Assembly: GCA_947589325.1 (NCBI GenBank)
Contig: CANQAM010000001.1
Coordinates: 152,190 to 216,189, forward strand
Direction of reading: 5' to 3'
DNA from: an uncultured Bacteroidales bacterium
GTDB taxonomy: Bacteria; Bacteroidota; Bacteroidia; Bacteroidales; UBA11471
DNA length: 64,000 nt
Part shown: positions 26,701 through 38,699 of the stretch, in pieces
Layout: the number at the start of each line of letters is the position of its first letter
Position numbering within the stretch: position 1 is the first letter of the stretch
Notes under the pieces: model-generated
The model's input: only the letters and a program-made list of their open reading frames with translations
The model's database searches: none
Told to the model about the DNA's origin: nothing
Made by a program: the position numbers and the translations under genes

Positions 26701-26878
26701 AATGGCAACATTCGTCATCAACAACATGGCGGGTGCCGAAGTCTATAACCGCAGCTACTACATCGAAGGCGGCGAGCCTTTGGTTATCAGCGGACTCGGC
26801 GAACTGCCCGCCGGCGTGTACACGCTTTCGGTAACGACCTCCGACGGCACCTACACCCGCAAGTTGGTCAAAAAGTAA
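23729..26878 (+). CDS. Rhamnogalacturonan endolyase (PL11) with LamG and C-terminal sorting domain
   Basis: A 1049-residue secreted enzyme. In order: signal peptide (1-22); a fibronectin-like domain (about 25-120); the PL11 catalytic propeller (about 125-640), with repeated calcium-binding SVGDVDGDGDYEIIVKWDPSN and VYDLDGDGKAEVACK motifs; an Ig-like domain (about 650-720); a LamG/concanavalin-like domain (about 730-960); and a C-terminal Por-type tail (from about 975, NVYPTVVDDYTRIV... LPAGVYTLSVTTSDGTYTRKLVKK). PL11 enzymes cleave the rhamnogalacturonan I backbone. The tail predicts export by a type IX-like route and surface attachment or release. The gene is monocistronic with a strong terminator. 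Confidence 0.93.
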   Translation: MRIYRKIGTGALLLLFPLFVTAQELELPQTEELSRGVVAVKMSKSEGQKKDGIFISWRFLETDKASTAFNVYRDGTKLNAEPLTAVTNYTDTGGSVSSKYEVETLVDGKSVERVAAGEVWGNIYKEIPLNRPAAGITPPYSCTRNKVQYNYPNGEEYSYTPNDCSVGDVDGDGDYEIIVKWDPSNQQDNSLAGYTGNVYLDCYEMDGTKLWRIDLGQNIRAGAHYTQFMVYDLDGDGKAEVACKTAPGTVDGKGKNVLMNNDDPNADYRNSSGYILSGPEYLTVFNGETGAELATVAYNPPRGSVSAWGDSYGNRVDRFLACIAYLDGVKPSLVMCRGYYTRTTLVAYDFDGKNLKQKWMHDSATAGKDAYGQGNHNLSVGDVDYDGCDEIIYGACAIDHDGSLLYRTGRGHGDAIHFSDLDPSTEDLEVFTPHEESPYGFDIHNARTGDILYSESSSEDNGRGIAADIDVNHRGFEFWSSANGNVYDCQGKVISSSGRPSVNFRIYWDGDLQDELLDGNVIDKWNSGRKKASRIFSPSSYQNASTCNSTKKTPNLQADLFGDWREELVLWNGSNSSSLVVFTTTYDSPYRMVTPMHDHIYRMGIAWQNVAYNQPPHLGYYIGDGPDKTGARLTKLGEGAPNQILEIEEEIVPFGYRWTNAESMEAAGLPAGVTAKVDKEARTIWISGTPTKEGTYNYTLSTVGSSTDASQSGTITVRKKAIITDVAHFKFDETSGTTAENEISGSAIATDKNENSGSSSAGDFTPEWVEGIEGGAISFPNREKIGGMVQSHYDAMKLGNESFSITLWFKSPGGTDSDLDWYLFHKGSHTEDQATGASGKWVGIQYRKNNLTFGIDDNKTKTNIDVPASDYFDDRWHFLACVRDVESKEIIMYIDGERVGSTTDKTGDISETEAMVIGNRNVLFDNPYQGALDELKISTGALSAAKVRKMYEEHKAAGIDETTVSATERVNVYPTVVDDYTRIVLNGVSDEMATFVINNMAGAEVYNRSYYIEGGEPLVISGLGELPAGVYTLSVTTSDGTYTRKLVKK

Positions 26879-26904
26879 ACTCCCGATAATCTTTTGATAG
26901 ATGC

Positions 26905-26943
26905 GCCGCCCGGACGATTGTCGTTCGGGCGGCATTCGTTTTT
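26905..26943 (+). terminator. Terminator of the PL11 gene
   Basis: GCCGCCCGGAC pairs with GTTCGGGCGGC (11 bp, two G-T wobbles), followed by a T-rich run. Confidence 0.8.
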
Positions 26944-26991
26944 GCCCGTGTCCGGACGCACGTTTCCCTTGCGGTGCCTCCGGCTGCGGAC

Positions 26992-27022
26992 AAAAAAAAT
27001 CGGGACGCCGAAGCGTCCCGAT
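26992..27022 (-). terminator. Terminator of the glycogen synthase-phosphorylase unit
   Basis: On the minus strand ATCGGGACGC, loop TTCG, GCGTCCCGAT, then eight T. Confidence 0.92.
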
Positions 27023-27044
27023 ACAGCGTTTTTTCACAGTATTA

Positions 27045-29597
27045 TTAGAACCAGCGCACGTATGCGAAATCCTGACGATGAGGCAGGTCGGGATTTTTCG
27101 GATAGATGCGGAAGGAGTATTTGAATACGCCGGCACGCTTCACGCTGTTCTGTACCGCATACGTTACGACGTCGCCGTCGCTCTTTATCGGTTTCATTTC
27201 GGAAACTTTGTAGAGTTTCTGCTCTCCGTCGAGAATACGTACGACAACCAACTCTACGCCTAAGCAGTCGGCAAGTCCGTTGCAGGCAATCGATACCTCT
27301 ATATCGTAGGTATTGCCGGCGCAGAGCGTGGTGCGCGTTTCGGGCAGATTGACACCTTTTACCGTTATGCCGGCCCACTTCTCTGCCACTTTCTGTTTCC
27401 ATGCGGCAATCTCTTTGGCTTTTTTGAAGTCGTTTGCCATGAGCAGTTTCGAGCGTTTGGCCTCTTTGATGTAGAAGCGTTCCAGATAGTCGTCGAGCAT
27501 GCGTTTCATCGTGAACTCGGGAGCGATTTGCGCAATCGAGTTTTTGATGTATTGAATCCACTCGGGCGAATAGCCTTTGCTGTTTTTGGCGAAGTAGAGC
27601 GGAATGATATTGTTTTCGAGCATGAAATAAATCGTGGCGGCATCGAGTTGGTCTTGATGACCTTGCTCTTGGAAGGTGCGTTTGTCGGTCAATGCCCAGC
27701 CTGCGCCCTCTTTGTAGCCTTCGTACCACCAGCCGTCGAGCACCGAGAAGTTGAGTACGCCGTTCATTTCGGCTTTCTCGCCCGACGTACCGGAGGCTTC
27801 GAGCGGGCGGGTCGGCGTGTTGAGCCAGATATCCACACCCGAAACGAGGCGTTTCGCCATCTTCATGTCGTAGTTTTCGAGGAAGATGATTTTACCGAGG
27901 AATTCGGGCCGGCGCGAAATTTCGATGATGCGTTTTATCAAATCCTGACCGGCGCCGTCGGCGGGGTGTGCCTTGCCGGCAAAGAGGAATTGTACGGGGT
28001 ATTGCGGGTTGTTCACGATCTTGGCGAGGCGGTCGAGGTCGGAGAACAGCAGGTGCGCCCGTTTATAGGTGGCGAAGCGGCGGGCGAAACCTATCAGGAG
28101 CGCATTCGGATTGATGCGTTCGAGAATGGAAACCACGCGAGCAGGGTCGCCCTGATTCTTCACCCAGTTTTCGCGGAACTCTTTGCGCACGAAGTCGAGC
28201 AGTTTGTTCTTCATCGTCTGGCGCATGGCCCAGATCTCTTCATCGGGCACGTCGTAGATTTTCTGCCACAGCGAGCGGTCGTTTTGATGCGTCAGGAAGT
28301 CGGCGCCGAAATGTTTGGTATAAAACTCTTTCCACTCCGAAGCCGCCCATGTGGGCATGTGCACGCCGTTGGTTACGTAGCTTACGTGCAGCTCGTCGGG
28401 CGAATAGCCTTTCCAGATAGGTTGGAACATGCGCTGCGACACTTTCCCGTGCAGCCAGCTTACGCCGTTTACCTCTTGGCAGGTGTTGCAGGCGAAAACG
28501 CTCATCGAGAATTTTTCGCCCGAGCCCGGATTTTCGCGGCCCATGTCCATCAGTTCGTTGAACGTGATGCCGAGTTTGGCGGGGAACTCGCCCATGTATT
28601 TGCCGAACAGCGATTCGTCGAAGTAGTCGTGTCCCGCAGGCACGGGCGTGTGCACCGTGTAGAGCGACGACGAGCGCACCACTTCCAACGCTTCGGCGTA
28701 TGAGAGTTTGTCTTCTTCGATGTAATCCACCAAGCGTTGTACGTTGATGAGGGCGGCGTGTCCTTCGTTGCAGTGGTAGATGTTTTTCTTGATGCCCAAA
28801 CGTTTGAGCATCAGTATGCCTCCGATACCCAGCAGGTATTCCTGTTTCATGCGGTTCTCCCAGTCGCCGCCGTAGAGTTGGTAGGTGATGGAGCGGTCGA
28901 ATTCGCTGTTGAGCTCCATGTCGGTATCCATCAGATACAGAGGCACGCGGCCCACGTTCACCCGCCAGATGTTGGCATAGACGATGCGGCCCGGATAGGG
29001 CACTTCGAGTATGATGGGTTTGCCCGTTTCATCGACGACACGTTCGAGCGGCAGCTGGTTGAAGTTCTGCGCTTCGTAGTTGGCAAGCTGCTGACCGTCC
29101 ATCGAAAGGGTCTGCGTGAAGTAGCCGTAGCGGTAGAGGAATCCGACGGCAACCATGTCGATGTTGCTGTCGCTTGCCTCTTTCAGATAGTCGCCTGCCA
29201 AGATGCCCAGACCGCCCGAATAGATTTTCAGAATGTTTGCCAAACCGTATTCCATACTGAAATAGGCGATGGAGGGGAGGTCGGCTCTGTGCTTCTCGTC
29301 CATGTATTTGCGGAATTTCACGTATTGGGTGTTGATGGTAAGCATCAACGCTTTGTCGGCGATGATTTCTTCAAAACGTTCATAGCTGGTGCGGTTGAGC
29401 ATCAGTACAGGATTTTCGCCGACGGCGCTCCACAGTTCGGGGTCGATGGCTTTGAACATCTCGGTGGCTTCGTTGTTCCACACCCACCACACGTTGTGTG
29501 CCATTTCTTGCAGCACGCTCAATTGGGCGGGTACGCGCGATTCGATGGTAATGTCGCGCCATGCAGGCGCATTGGCATTGCTTACTTGTACTTTCAT
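27045..29597 (-). CDS. glgP: Alpha-glucan (glycogen) phosphorylase, GT35
   Basis: An 850-residue PLP enzyme that releases glucose-1-phosphate from glycogen or maltodextrins. It starts with the domain typical of the short bacterial class ([20 protein letters not shown]). [32 protein letters not shown], the HCNEGHAAL motif and the pyridoxal-binding [14 protein letters not shown] (lysine in GEKAE) are all visible. A C-terminal beta-sandwich from about residue 745 closes the protein. It lies 28 bases downstream of the GT3 glycogen synthase gene and shares its transcript, so synthesis and breakdown of storage glucan are encoded together. Confidence 0.95.
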   Translation of the reverse strand: MKVQVSNANAPAWRDITIESRVPAQLSVLQEMAHNVWWVWNNEATEMFKAIDPELWSAVGENPVLMLNRTSYERFEEIIADKALMLTINTQYVKFRKYMDEKHRADLPSIAYFSMEYGLANILKIYSGGLGILAGDYLKEASDSNIDMVAVGFLYRYGYFTQTLSMDGQQLANYEAQNFNQLPLERVVDETGKPIILEVPYPGRIVYANIWRVNVGRVPLYLMDTDMELNSEFDRSITYQLYGGDWENRMKQEYLLGIGGILMLKRLGIKKNIYHCNEGHAALINVQRLVDYIEEDKLSYAEALEVVRSSSLYTVHTPVPAGHDYFDESLFGKYMGEFPAKLGITFNELMDMGRENPGSGEKFSMSVFACNTCQEVNGVSWLHGKVSQRMFQPIWKGYSPDELHVSYVTNGVHMPTWAASEWKEFYTKHFGADFLTHQNDRSLWQKIYDVPDEEIWAMRQTMKNKLLDFVRKEFRENWVKNQGDPARVVSILERINPNALLIGFARRFATYKRAHLLFSDLDRLAKIVNNPQYPVQFLFAGKAHPADGAGQDLIKRIIEISRRPEFLGKIIFLENYDMKMAKRLVSGVDIWLNTPTRPLEASGTSGEKAEMNGVLNFSVLDGWWYEGYKEGAGWALTDKRTFQEQGHQDQLDAATIYFMLENNIIPLYFAKNSKGYSPEWIQYIKNSIAQIAPEFTMKRMLDDYLERFYIKEAKRSKLLMANDFKKAKEIAAWKQKVAEKWAGITVKGVNLPETRTTLCAGNTYDIEVSIACNGLADCLGVELVVVRILDGEQKLYKVSEMKPIKSDGDVVTYAVQNSVKRAGVFKYSFRIYPKNPDLPHRQDFAYVRWF

Positions 29598-29625
29598 AAA
29601 CTGTTTATATTGGTTTATATATCTT

Positions 29626-31317
29626 TTATTCCTCTTCGTTTTCGCCGGCGAACATCGGCTGCCGTGCCTCTTCGGCGACGCGGCGCAGGGCTATGTCGTA
29701 GGCTTTTTTGTAATACTCGATGAAGCGGCTCCACTCCGCTTTTTCGGCGGTGGCGGCAGCTGCGTGGCGCATGCGTATCCAGCGTTCTTTGTCGAGGCCG
29801 GCCACCCACATGATGGTGCCGGCAAGGTCTTCGGCCACCTGCTCGAAATTGAAATCGGTGCGGCGCAGCACGGCGACGCCTTTCTTCTCCATGTCGCCCT
29901 CGCCCGACGAGCAAATCCAGCGTCCGAATCCCGACAGATCGGTCGTTACGGTGGGTATGCCGAAAGCGATGCTTTCGAGCGGCGTGTAGCCCCACGGCTC
30001 GTAATACGACGGGAATGCCGTCGCGTCGAATCCTATCAGCAGGTCGTAGTAGCTGCGGTTGGCTATTCCGTCGCTGCCGGTGAGGTACGACGGCAGGAAT
30101 ATCACTTTCAGCCGCGAGTCGGGGTGCTGCCCGAAAGCGCAGTAATGGATTTGGTTCATTATTTGGTCTTCGGCGTAGTTGTGCAGCGTGTGGGTGATGT
30201 AGGGGTCGGTGAGCGGATAGTCGCAGAGCGTTTTGCTGTGCATGCGCTCCTGCAAGTCCGTGCGGGCTTCGCGCACCCATGCCGGCACGAGTACGAAGGC
30301 GATGATTTCGCGTTTGCCGTTGTAGCGGTATTGCAGGCGGCGCAGGGCATCGACGTAGAGGTCGATGCCTTTGTTCTTGAATTCGTAGCGACCCGAAGTC
30401 GCCAGCAGGAAAGCATCGTCGGAAGGACGGTAGCCTATGAGCGATGCCGCGATTTTCAGCAGGCATTCGCGGGCGGCGGCACGCTTTTTGGCATAGAGCT
30501 CCTCTTTGGGTACGAAGTTGTTTTCAAAGCCGTTGGGCGTAACCACGTCGGGGCGTTTCTCCAACAGTTGGGCGCATTCCGCTGCCGTTACCTCGCTCAC
30601 GGTGGTGAATGCCGAAGCGAAATGGGCGGCCTGCCGCTCGACCGAATGTTTCGCCTCCATGTTCAATTCCTCCGCCATCTGGGTGCCGTTGTAGCCCGCC
30701 ATGTAGCCGTAGAGCGGTTTGCCGTTGGCGGCTATGGAGCGGCCTATCGACGTGGCGTGGGTCGTGAACACGGTAGCTATGCCGGGTACGGCGCGGCGCA
30801 GGTAGAGCAGCCCCATGCCCGTCTGCCATTCGTCGAAGTGGGCGACCACCTTGTATTGTTCGCCTTTTATATAATGATAGAAGTGTTCGATGACTTGCGC
30901 CGCCGCGCAGGCAAACATGCACGACTCGTCGTAATCGCCGTAGGCGCGGAGCGACTTCACGCCGTATGTCTCCCACATGGAGGCGTATATTTCGTTGCGG
31001 CGGGCGAACATGTCCTGAAAATCGACCAGCACGACAATCGGACGTCCGGGAATGTTCCAGCGTCCCACCCGTATTTTCAGTCCGGAGGCGAGCGCAGCGG
31101 CTTTCCAGCCTTTCAGCAGCGTGCGCGATTCAGTAAAAAAGGGCGACGGCGCCGACTTCCACACATCGGGGCCGATAAAGATATTCCGGTCTTTGTTGAT
31201 TTGCTGCAGCGTATGCGCTTTCGTCGAGAGCACCGTGTAGATGCCGCCCACCAGATTGCACACTTCCCAGCTCACTTCAAACAGATAATCGGGATATAAT
31301 TGTCGTTTTGTCGCCAT
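29626..31317 (-). CDS. Glycogen synthase of the GT3 (eukaryotic-like) family
   Basis: A 563-residue glycosyltransferase. The N-terminus ([23 protein letters not shown]) and the segments [44 protein letters not shown] and [32 protein letters not shown] are characteristic of GT3 enzymes, which use UDP-glucose in yeast and animals, rather than the GT5 GlgA common in other bacteria. GT3 is usual in Bacteroidetes. It is the first gene of a two-gene unit with glgP. The last dozen residues are acidic (MFAGENEEE). No clear promoter was found upstream; the 31318-31514 interval is A+T-rich and otherwise empty. Confidence 0.93.
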   Translation of the reverse strand: MATKRQLYPDYLFEVSWEVCNLVGGIYTVLSTKAHTLQQINKDRNIFIGPDVWKSAPSPFFTESRTLLKGWKAAALASGLKIRVGRWNIPGRPIVVLVDFQDMFARRNEIYASMWETYGVKSLRAYGDYDESCMFACAAAQVIEHFYHYIKGEQYKVVAHFDEWQTGMGLLYLRRAVPGIATVFTTHATSIGRSIAANGKPLYGYMAGYNGTQMAEELNMEAKHSVERQAAHFASAFTTVSEVTAAECAQLLEKRPDVVTPNGFENNFVPKEELYAKKRAAARECLLKIAASLIGYRPSDDAFLLATSGRYEFKNKGIDLYVDALRRLQYRYNGKREIIAFVLVPAWVREARTDLQERMHSKTLCDYPLTDPYITHTLHNYAEDQIMNQIHYCAFGQHPDSRLKVIFLPSYLTGSDGIANRSYYDLLIGFDATAFPSYYEPWGYTPLESIAFGIPTVTTDLSGFGRWICSSGEGDMEKKGVAVLRRTDFNFEQVAEDLAGTIMWVAGLDKERWIRMRHAAAATAEKAEWSRFIEYYKKAYDIALRRVAEEARQPMFAGENEEE

Positions 31318-31514
31318 AAGATTTTTATCGTCGAATGAAAAACTGCGCGAATTTACAACAAAAAAACGAGATAGACTCTATTCGTTTTTTATTATTTTTC
31401 AACATGCCGCGATTATTTCAACTTTTCTTTTTTTTCGGCTCGTGTGAAGGAATTTGAAAGCGGCGGAACCATATTTTCTTGTTGAACGTGGTTGGGGCGG
31501 GGGACAAGCCGCAT

Positions 31515-31548
31515 GAAAAAAACGAGGTCGGACACGTCCGACCTCGTT
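31515..31548 (-). terminator. Terminator of the PL1 gene
   Basis: A 12-bp stem AACGAGGTCGGA/TCCGACCTCGTT with a run of T following on the minus strand, 20 bases past the PL1 stop. Confidence 0.9.
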
Positions 31549-31568
31549 CTCTTGTTAAGGCGTTATGT

Positions 31569-34500
31569 TCAAAGGCTTACCTTGAATGTCCGCGCTGCGG
31601 TTTTCAGCAGGTAGAATCCTTTTTGCAGCGAGAATGTCGCTTTGTCGGCTGCGGCTTTCTGCGAAGCGATGATGCGTCCCGACAAGTCGATGACATCTAC
31701 CTGTTCGCCCGTCGGTACGCCGCTTACGGTTACCGTGCCGTCCGCTACCGTTACGGTTATGTTGTCGGCGATGTTTTCATCGAGGGCATCGACCTCTTTA
31801 ATGGTGAAGGTGTAGGAGAGTTCGGGGTTGCAGCGTCCGGTTTCCGTGGTGATGAATATACTTTCACCGAAAGAGCCTGCGGGTATGTTCAGGGTGTATT
31901 TGCCCGCAGCGGTTACCGCTTCTTCGCCCAATGTCGCTACGATTGTGTTGGCTTCGCCGTCGGAGAGCGTGACAGGATATTCGGTTTCTCCATTCGTCAG
32001 CGTTGCTGCCGCTGTTTCTGTCGTTCGGATAGAACTTTCGTTGTCCCTGAAAGACAAGATAAATTCTTTGAGCGACGTGTGCGTTTCCGCCGTGTCCGGC
32101 GTTATGCCTGTCGGAATAATCTCTTCTTCCCGTTTCAGCTCTCTTACGCCATTTCCTTCGCTGTCGGAAATTTTCAACTGGCTGACGGTAACGCTGCCGT
32201 CGCCAAGTTCTGTTGCCGTGAGCTTGATGAAGCGCGATTCTTCGTTAAGGCGTATTATATCGTCGAACGGAAAATCGCCGGCATGCAGTACGCGGATTGT
32301 GCGCCATGTCGGATCACCGGAGTCCTTGACTACATCGGGATTCCGCGTTTCCTGTATTTTGAATTCCACATTTCCCGTTCCGTTGTAGGCGGCTTTCACG
32401 TCTATGGCTAAAGCTATGTCATCGAAATAAGCCATGATTTTATCGCTCGTTTTCGTAAGAGTTGCGTCGTCATTTGTAGCCGTGCCGGTTATCCAATGGG
32501 GATAATCGTCTTTTTGGCTTTGTTGCGTGCCGTCTGTCCGTGTAAAGTGGGTATAGTCATTGAACGGAGAGAAGTCGAGCGGTTGGTTTATGGCTGCTTT
32601 GCCATAGTGAGTTTCGCCTTCTTCTTTCGGATTGAAGAAATCGCGTGTCGTGAAAGTGATTTTTTCCGCAAACGTTTTTGAACCGTCGGTCGTCGTCAGT
32701 GCGCCTTTGGGTATGGTAACGGTATATTCCGTAAGGACATTCAATGCGTTGAATGTAAGGGTTACGGTCTTTCCCGATACCGTAACGTTCATTTCTTCAT
32801 ATTTGCGCGGCGAGAGTTCGATGCCGATGCCTTCATTATATTTGGCATTCTCGTTGAGCGTAAATTCAAGTTTTGTCCCGTCCATATAGCTGATATTCTC
32901 CGCATCGGGATATTTTTCTATGAACAGCGTTTGCTTGGGCGTAAATGTCCAAATCTCTCCACTTGTCGTACCGATTTTATTTTTAGCATCTACCCGCCAA
33001 TAAAAGGGACGGTTCTCTAAAAACTCATGATTCGTATCCGTTGGCCGCCATACCAATTTTGGTTCAGTAAGATCCGATGCTATTTTTGTCATATCATCAC
33101 GGTGGCGAAAATCACCGAGATATACATCGTATTTTACCGTGTCCTTGTAACTTTTGGTCGTATTTTCCCACGAAAGGGTAACGTATTGGACAGATGGAGG
33201 AACGGCTCCGTTGTTTTGGGGAGTGGGGTTGGTGCAGGCGACAGGTGCAGTGGGGTCGCCTATCGTTTCGGTGGAAAGCGAAATGTAATCCGACTGAAAC
33301 TCATATTCACTATTGATTGCACATACCCGGAAATAATAAGCCTTTTCAGGTTGCAGACCCTCTGCCCGATAAGTCGTTGTGTTTGCAGGCAGTGTGTCGC
33401 ATACTGTAAATGTCTGGTTATCTTCCGATTTTTCGACAATATAAGCGGTCTCGTTCACGGTATTGTTACTGCCGGCATTGTCTTGCCACTGCAATTCGAT
33501 AGCGAATTTTTCCTGTTTCGTTGCTTGCAGCTGGGTCGGCATTTTCATGTACGGATAAGCTCTGTCGATGGTGAATACGTATCTTTCGATATTGGCGTAT
33601 CCGGTTTTTTCATCGATTTTCTTGGCGTCGTCGGGATTTTGGGGATTGAGGCCGTGAGTCGTTTCCCATTCGTCGGGTATACCGTCTTTGTCGCTGTCGA
33701 GCGGTTTTTTACCCTTGTTGAGTATGCCCGTACCACCGTGCGGCAGTTCTTTTTCGGAAGAAATACCGTTTATCGAACCTTTTGTTCCGAACGATTTTAA
33801 TTCGTCGATCAGGTATTGGTCTACCTCATCGCGCGCCGGAAGGCAGGGGCCTACGCTGTCGATAATCCAGTAGAGTGCTTCTTCGGCTGTCATTATCTTG
33901 GAAATCGTAGGGTGCAGTTTGGGAATGTCGGTAAAAGAGTTGAGGTTGGCTACCTGTTTGCTGCCTCCGTTTTCGGTATACTCCGTTCCGTCCAGTACGC
34001 CGTTGTTATTGTTGTCGTAATAGTTGCCTGCACCGTAAAATTGGAATGCATCTTTTCCGCGTGTGAACGGTTTGGAGCCTTTCCACGGTCCTGTTACGAA
34101 ATAGTTGCCCTCTATGTGCGCCCACGAAGAAGCCTCCGTGTCGCCCATGATGTAGCAGCCGCCCCCGCCCCAGTTATATACCACGTTATTGACATATTGG
34201 TTAAGGCCTTTCACTTTCGGGTTGCGGGTTTTGTTTTCGATATAGAGGTTGCGGTAGAGCGTAACGCCGCCGTTGGTCTGCATCAAGCCGCCGCAGGCGT
34301 GACTTTGCAGACCCTGCCCCATAATGGAGTTTTGAATGGTAATGTCGGTAGGTTCCGAACCTTTGTTGTCCCAGTTTATGGAGAAACATTCATCGCGTCC
34401 CCACAGGGCGGATATGTGGTCGAATATCATGGTTTTTCCGTTGGCGATGCCGCAGGCGTCTTTACCGCTGTCGCCACCTTTTCCCATACGGAAACGCATG

Positions 34501-34874
34501 TGCCGTACAATCAGGTTGCTGGCGCCCGAGAACGATACGCGGTTGCCGTACACCTGTATGCCTTCGCCCGGAGCGGTCTGTCCCAGCACGGTGAGGTCGC
34601 CTTTGAACACCAAGAGTGATTTCAGCCTGATGACGCCCGTCGTATCGAATACGACGATGCGGTTCGGCTGGCTTACGGCATCGCGCAGCGATCCTTCACC
34701 GCTGTCGTTGAGGTTGGTTACGTGATAGATTTCTCCGCCCCGGCCTCCGGTGGCATACCGACCGAAGCCTTCGGCTCCCGGAAATGCCAACAGCTTTTCC
34801 TGTGCCTGTACGGCAGCGGGGACGAACAACATGGCGAGCCACAGCGCTCCCATGATGAAAGTTGTCTTTTTCAT
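31569..34874 (-). CDS. Pectate lyase (PL1) with fibronectin, Ig-like and C-terminal tail domains
   Basis: A 1101-residue secreted protein. After a signal peptide (MKKTTFIMGALWLAMLFVPAAVQAQ) comes a PL1 right-handed beta-helix (about 25-330) with LAFPGAEGFGRYATGGRGGEIYHV, SLRDAVSQPNRIVVFDTTGVI, and DHISALWGRDECFSI. An acidic calcium-binding link (DSDKDGIPDEWE, near 390) leads to two fibronectin type III-like domains (about 435-650), an Ig-like SbsA-type domain (about 655-740), a discoidin-like region, and a short C-terminal domain (from about 1040) resembling secretion tails. It should cleave homogalacturonan by beta-elimination at the cell surface. The start at 34874 is set by the signal peptide and the -7 box at 34939-34946. 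Confidence 0.9.
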   Translation of the reverse strand: MKKTTFIMGALWLAMLFVPAAVQAQEKLLAFPGAEGFGRYATGGRGGEIYHVTNLNDSGEGSLRDAVSQPNRIVVFDTTGVIRLKSLLVFKGDLTVLGQTAPGEGIQVYGNRVSFSGASNLIVRHMRFRMGKGGDSGKDACGIANGKTMIFDHISALWGRDECFSINWDNKGSEPTDITIQNSIMGQGLQSHACGGLMQTNGGVTLYRNLYIENKTRNPKVKGLNQYVNNVVYNWGGGGCYIMGDTEASSWAHIEGNYFVTGPWKGSKPFTRGKDAFQFYGAGNYYDNNNNGVLDGTEYTENGGSKQVANLNSFTDIPKLHPTISKIMTAEEALYWIIDSVGPCLPARDEVDQYLIDELKSFGTKGSINGISSEKELPHGGTGILNKGKKPLDSDKDGIPDEWETTHGLNPQNPDDAKKIDEKTGYANIERYVFTIDRAYPYMKMPTQLQATKQEKFAIELQWQDNAGSNNTVNETAYIVEKSEDNQTFTVCDTLPANTTTYRAEGLQPEKAYYFRVCAINSEYEFQSDYISLSTETIGDPTAPVACTNPTPQNNGAVPPSVQYVTLSWENTTKSYKDTVKYDVYLGDFRHRDDMTKIASDLTEPKLVWRPTDTNHEFLENRPFYWRVDAKNKIGTTSGEIWTFTPKQTLFIEKYPDAENISYMDGTKLEFTLNENAKYNEGIGIELSPRKYEEMNVTVSGKTVTLTFNALNVLTEYTVTIPKGALTTTDGSKTFAEKITFTTRDFFNPKEEGETHYGKAAINQPLDFSPFNDYTHFTRTDGTQQSQKDDYPHWITGTATNDDATLTKTSDKIMAYFDDIALAIDVKAAYNGTGNVEFKIQETRNPDVVKDSGDPTWRTIRVLHAGDFPFDDIIRLNEESRFIKLTATELGDGSVTVSQLKISDSEGNGVRELKREEEIIPTGITPDTAETHTSLKEFILSFRDNESSIRTTETAAATLTNGETEYPVTLSDGEANTIVATLGEEAVTAAGKYTLNIPAGSFGESIFITTETGRCNPELSYTFTIKEVDALDENIADNITVTVADGTVTVSGVPTGEQVDVIDLSGRIIASQKAAADKATFSLQKGFYLLKTAARTFKVSL

Positions 34875-34938
34875 GGTCTTTCTTTTAATTTGTTGGTTTG
34901 CGCAAATCCGACAATGATATTTTATCGAATTTACGGAG

Positions 34939-34946
34939 CAAATATA
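34939..34946 (-). promoter_or_regulatory. -7 box of the PL1 gene
   Basis: TATATTTG on the minus strand; a TTTG lies only 13 bases upstream, shorter than the usual spacing. Confidence 0.55.
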
Positions 34947-35075
34947 ATAATTTTTTTTACAAATTACCATATAGGGTGCATTCTTAACATTTCGACACAT
35001 ATTTTTGATAATCGGAATGTTACGATGCTTTTCCTCTTTCGTTTTTCGGTGCGGCGGCGAAACCGCCGCTCGCCG

Positions 35076-36968
35076 TTACCGCCGGCGGTTTTGCTGTTGC
35101 TGCTTCCGCAGGGCAGCCTGCTGCTGGCGCTGCGCCTCTTCGAGCCGTGCCATGAAGCCCGATTTTTTCTTGGGCTTTTTCTGGTTCTCTTTGAGCTTGG
35201 CGAGCACTTTTTCCTCGTTGATGCACTTGCGGAAGATGTAGGTCTGCACGATGGTAATCAACAGCGATACGAAGTAGTAGTAGCTCAATCCCGAAGCGTA
35301 GTTGTTGAAGATGAACAGGAACATCAGCGGCATGAGATACATCATCGCTTTCATGCCGGGCATCTGTTGTCCGCCGCCCGTGCTGTCCATGTTTATCTTC
35401 GTATAGAGAATGTTGGTGATGGTCATCAACAGGCAGAAAAGACTGATGTGGTTTCCGAAGTAGGGGGTGATGATGGGAATGTAGGCGTCCCACGAGAAAA
35501 TGGCGTCGTACGACGAAAGGTCGTCAGCCCACAGGAACGACTGCTGCCGCAGCTCGATGGAGGAGGGGAAGAACGCGAACATCGCCAGCAGTATAGGCAT
35601 CTGCAACAGCACCGGCAGACAGCCGCTCATGGGATTGGCACCCGCATTGCTGTACAACTCCATCGTGGCGCGCTGCCGTTCCATCGCCTTTTCCTGTCCG
35701 GGATATTTGGCGTTGATTTCTTCGACCTGCGGTTTCAGCACGCGCATACGTGCGCTCGACATATACGACTTGAATGTCAGTGGCATAAGCACCGCCTTGA
35801 TGATAAGCGTGAGCAGCAGTATGATGATGCCGTAGTTGGCGATGTATTTACCGAGGAACGTGAATATGGGAATGATGATGCCCGTGTTTATCCAGCGGAA
35901 GAATTTGTAACCTAACGGGATAAGTTTCGGTAGTTGCAACTTGTCGTCGGCTCTCACCCCTTTGTCGTAGCTGCGGAGCAGCGGGTAAAGGTTGGGACCG
36001 AGAAAGAAGCGGAAGCCGGGACCCGCAGCCGCAGCGGGGTCGTAATCGAGCGTTGTCTCCGCCTTGTAGCTTTTGAGGTATTTGTCGGTGGCGAGCACCT
36101 CCGATTCCATGCGCGCGCCGTTGAAACTCTTGTCGGCGATAAGCACCGACGAGAAAAACTGGTTTTTGAATCCTATCCATTTCACGCGCGTGGAAATGCT
36201 TTCGCGGTCGGCTTTCGACTCGCTGAGGTGTTCCACGTCGTCGCCTATCTTATAGTAAATGGCGCTGTACCGCTCCTCGAACACGCGCCCCCGTTCCTGC
36301 CGGCGCAAGTCCTGTGTCCAATACATATCGAGGTCGACGGTGTTGCGGGGCAGTATGGTTTCCATACCGTTTTGGCGGATTTTCATGTCGAGCATATACC
36401 CCTCGACGGGCAGGGTGTAGCATATCTCGAAATACCGCTTGTCGTCGAAAGCGAGTTTCATCGAGAGCGTCCGCCCGTCGGCAGAGAGCGCAGGCGTGAA
36501 GTAGAGGTCGGCGGTGTTGATGGTGCGCCCCTGCGTCTTGAATATGAATCCGTAGGTGTTGTCGCTGGCATCGAACAGGGTCAGCGGCAGCGAGTCGTAA
36601 GTGTGGTAGTCGTTGAGCACGGCTTCGGTGAGGCGACCGCCTGCGGTCGAGAACGTCAGCGACACTTGTTGATTCGAGAGCGTTACGGTCGATTCTTCGC
36701 CTTCGGCAAAGGGTGCGAAATCGACATACTCCTGCCGCAGCGCATCGGCGTGGCTGTCGGCTGTTTCGGCGGCAGCCTCCTGCGCCGCAGGCTCGATGCC
36801 GGTATCGACGCTCTGCATTTCTGCTACACGCGCATTTTCGACTTGCAGCAAAGAATCTTGGTAGTGTTGCATGGCGGCTTTCTGCTCCGGCGTCGGCCGC
36901 ATGAACCACGTGTACCCGAAGAGTACGGCGACCATGAGGAGAAAGCCTATGATTGTATTTTTATCCAT
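35076..36968 (-). CDS. yidC: Membrane protein insertase YidC
   Basis: A 630-residue inner-membrane insertase. One N-terminal membrane helix (MDKNTIIGFLLMVAVLFGYTWF) is followed by the large periplasmic beta-supersandwich (about 60-350) and the conserved C-terminal helices with LGKYIANYGIIILLLTLIIKAVLMPLT, NPMSGCLPVLLQMPILLAMFAFF and FLFIFNNYASGLSYYYFVS. The tail is rich in lysine, glutamine and arginine (QQQQNRRR), which fits a ribosome-contacting role. It lies 6 bases downstream of pyrG on the same strand and is co-transcribed with it. Confidence 0.97.
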   Translation of the reverse strand: MDKNTIIGFLLMVAVLFGYTWFMRPTPEQKAAMQHYQDSLLQVENARVAEMQSVDTGIEPAAQEAAAETADSHADALRQEYVDFAPFAEGEESTVTLSNQQVSLTFSTAGGRLTEAVLNDYHTYDSLPLTLFDASDNTYGFIFKTQGRTINTADLYFTPALSADGRTLSMKLAFDDKRYFEICYTLPVEGYMLDMKIRQNGMETILPRNTVDLDMYWTQDLRRQERGRVFEERYSAIYYKIGDDVEHLSESKADRESISTRVKWIGFKNQFFSSVLIADKSFNGARMESEVLATDKYLKSYKAETTLDYDPAAAAGPGFRFFLGPNLYPLLRSYDKGVRADDKLQLPKLIPLGYKFFRWINTGIIIPIFTFLGKYIANYGIIILLLTLIIKAVLMPLTFKSYMSSARMRVLKPQVEEINAKYPGQEKAMERQRATMELYSNAGANPMSGCLPVLLQMPILLAMFAFFPSSIELRQQSFLWADDLSSYDAIFSWDAYIPIITPYFGNHISLFCLLMTITNILYTKINMDSTGGGQQMPGMKAMMYLMPLMFLFIFNNYASGLSYYYFVSLLITIVQTYIFRKCINEEKVLAKLKENQKKPKKKSGFMARLEEAQRQQQAALRKQQQQNRRR

Positions 36969-36974
36969 TTCGAT

Positions 36975-38660
<1,686 letters not shown>

Positions 38661-38699
38661 TTATCAACAATATTTTTTCGTCTGACGAAAAGCCGTTTT

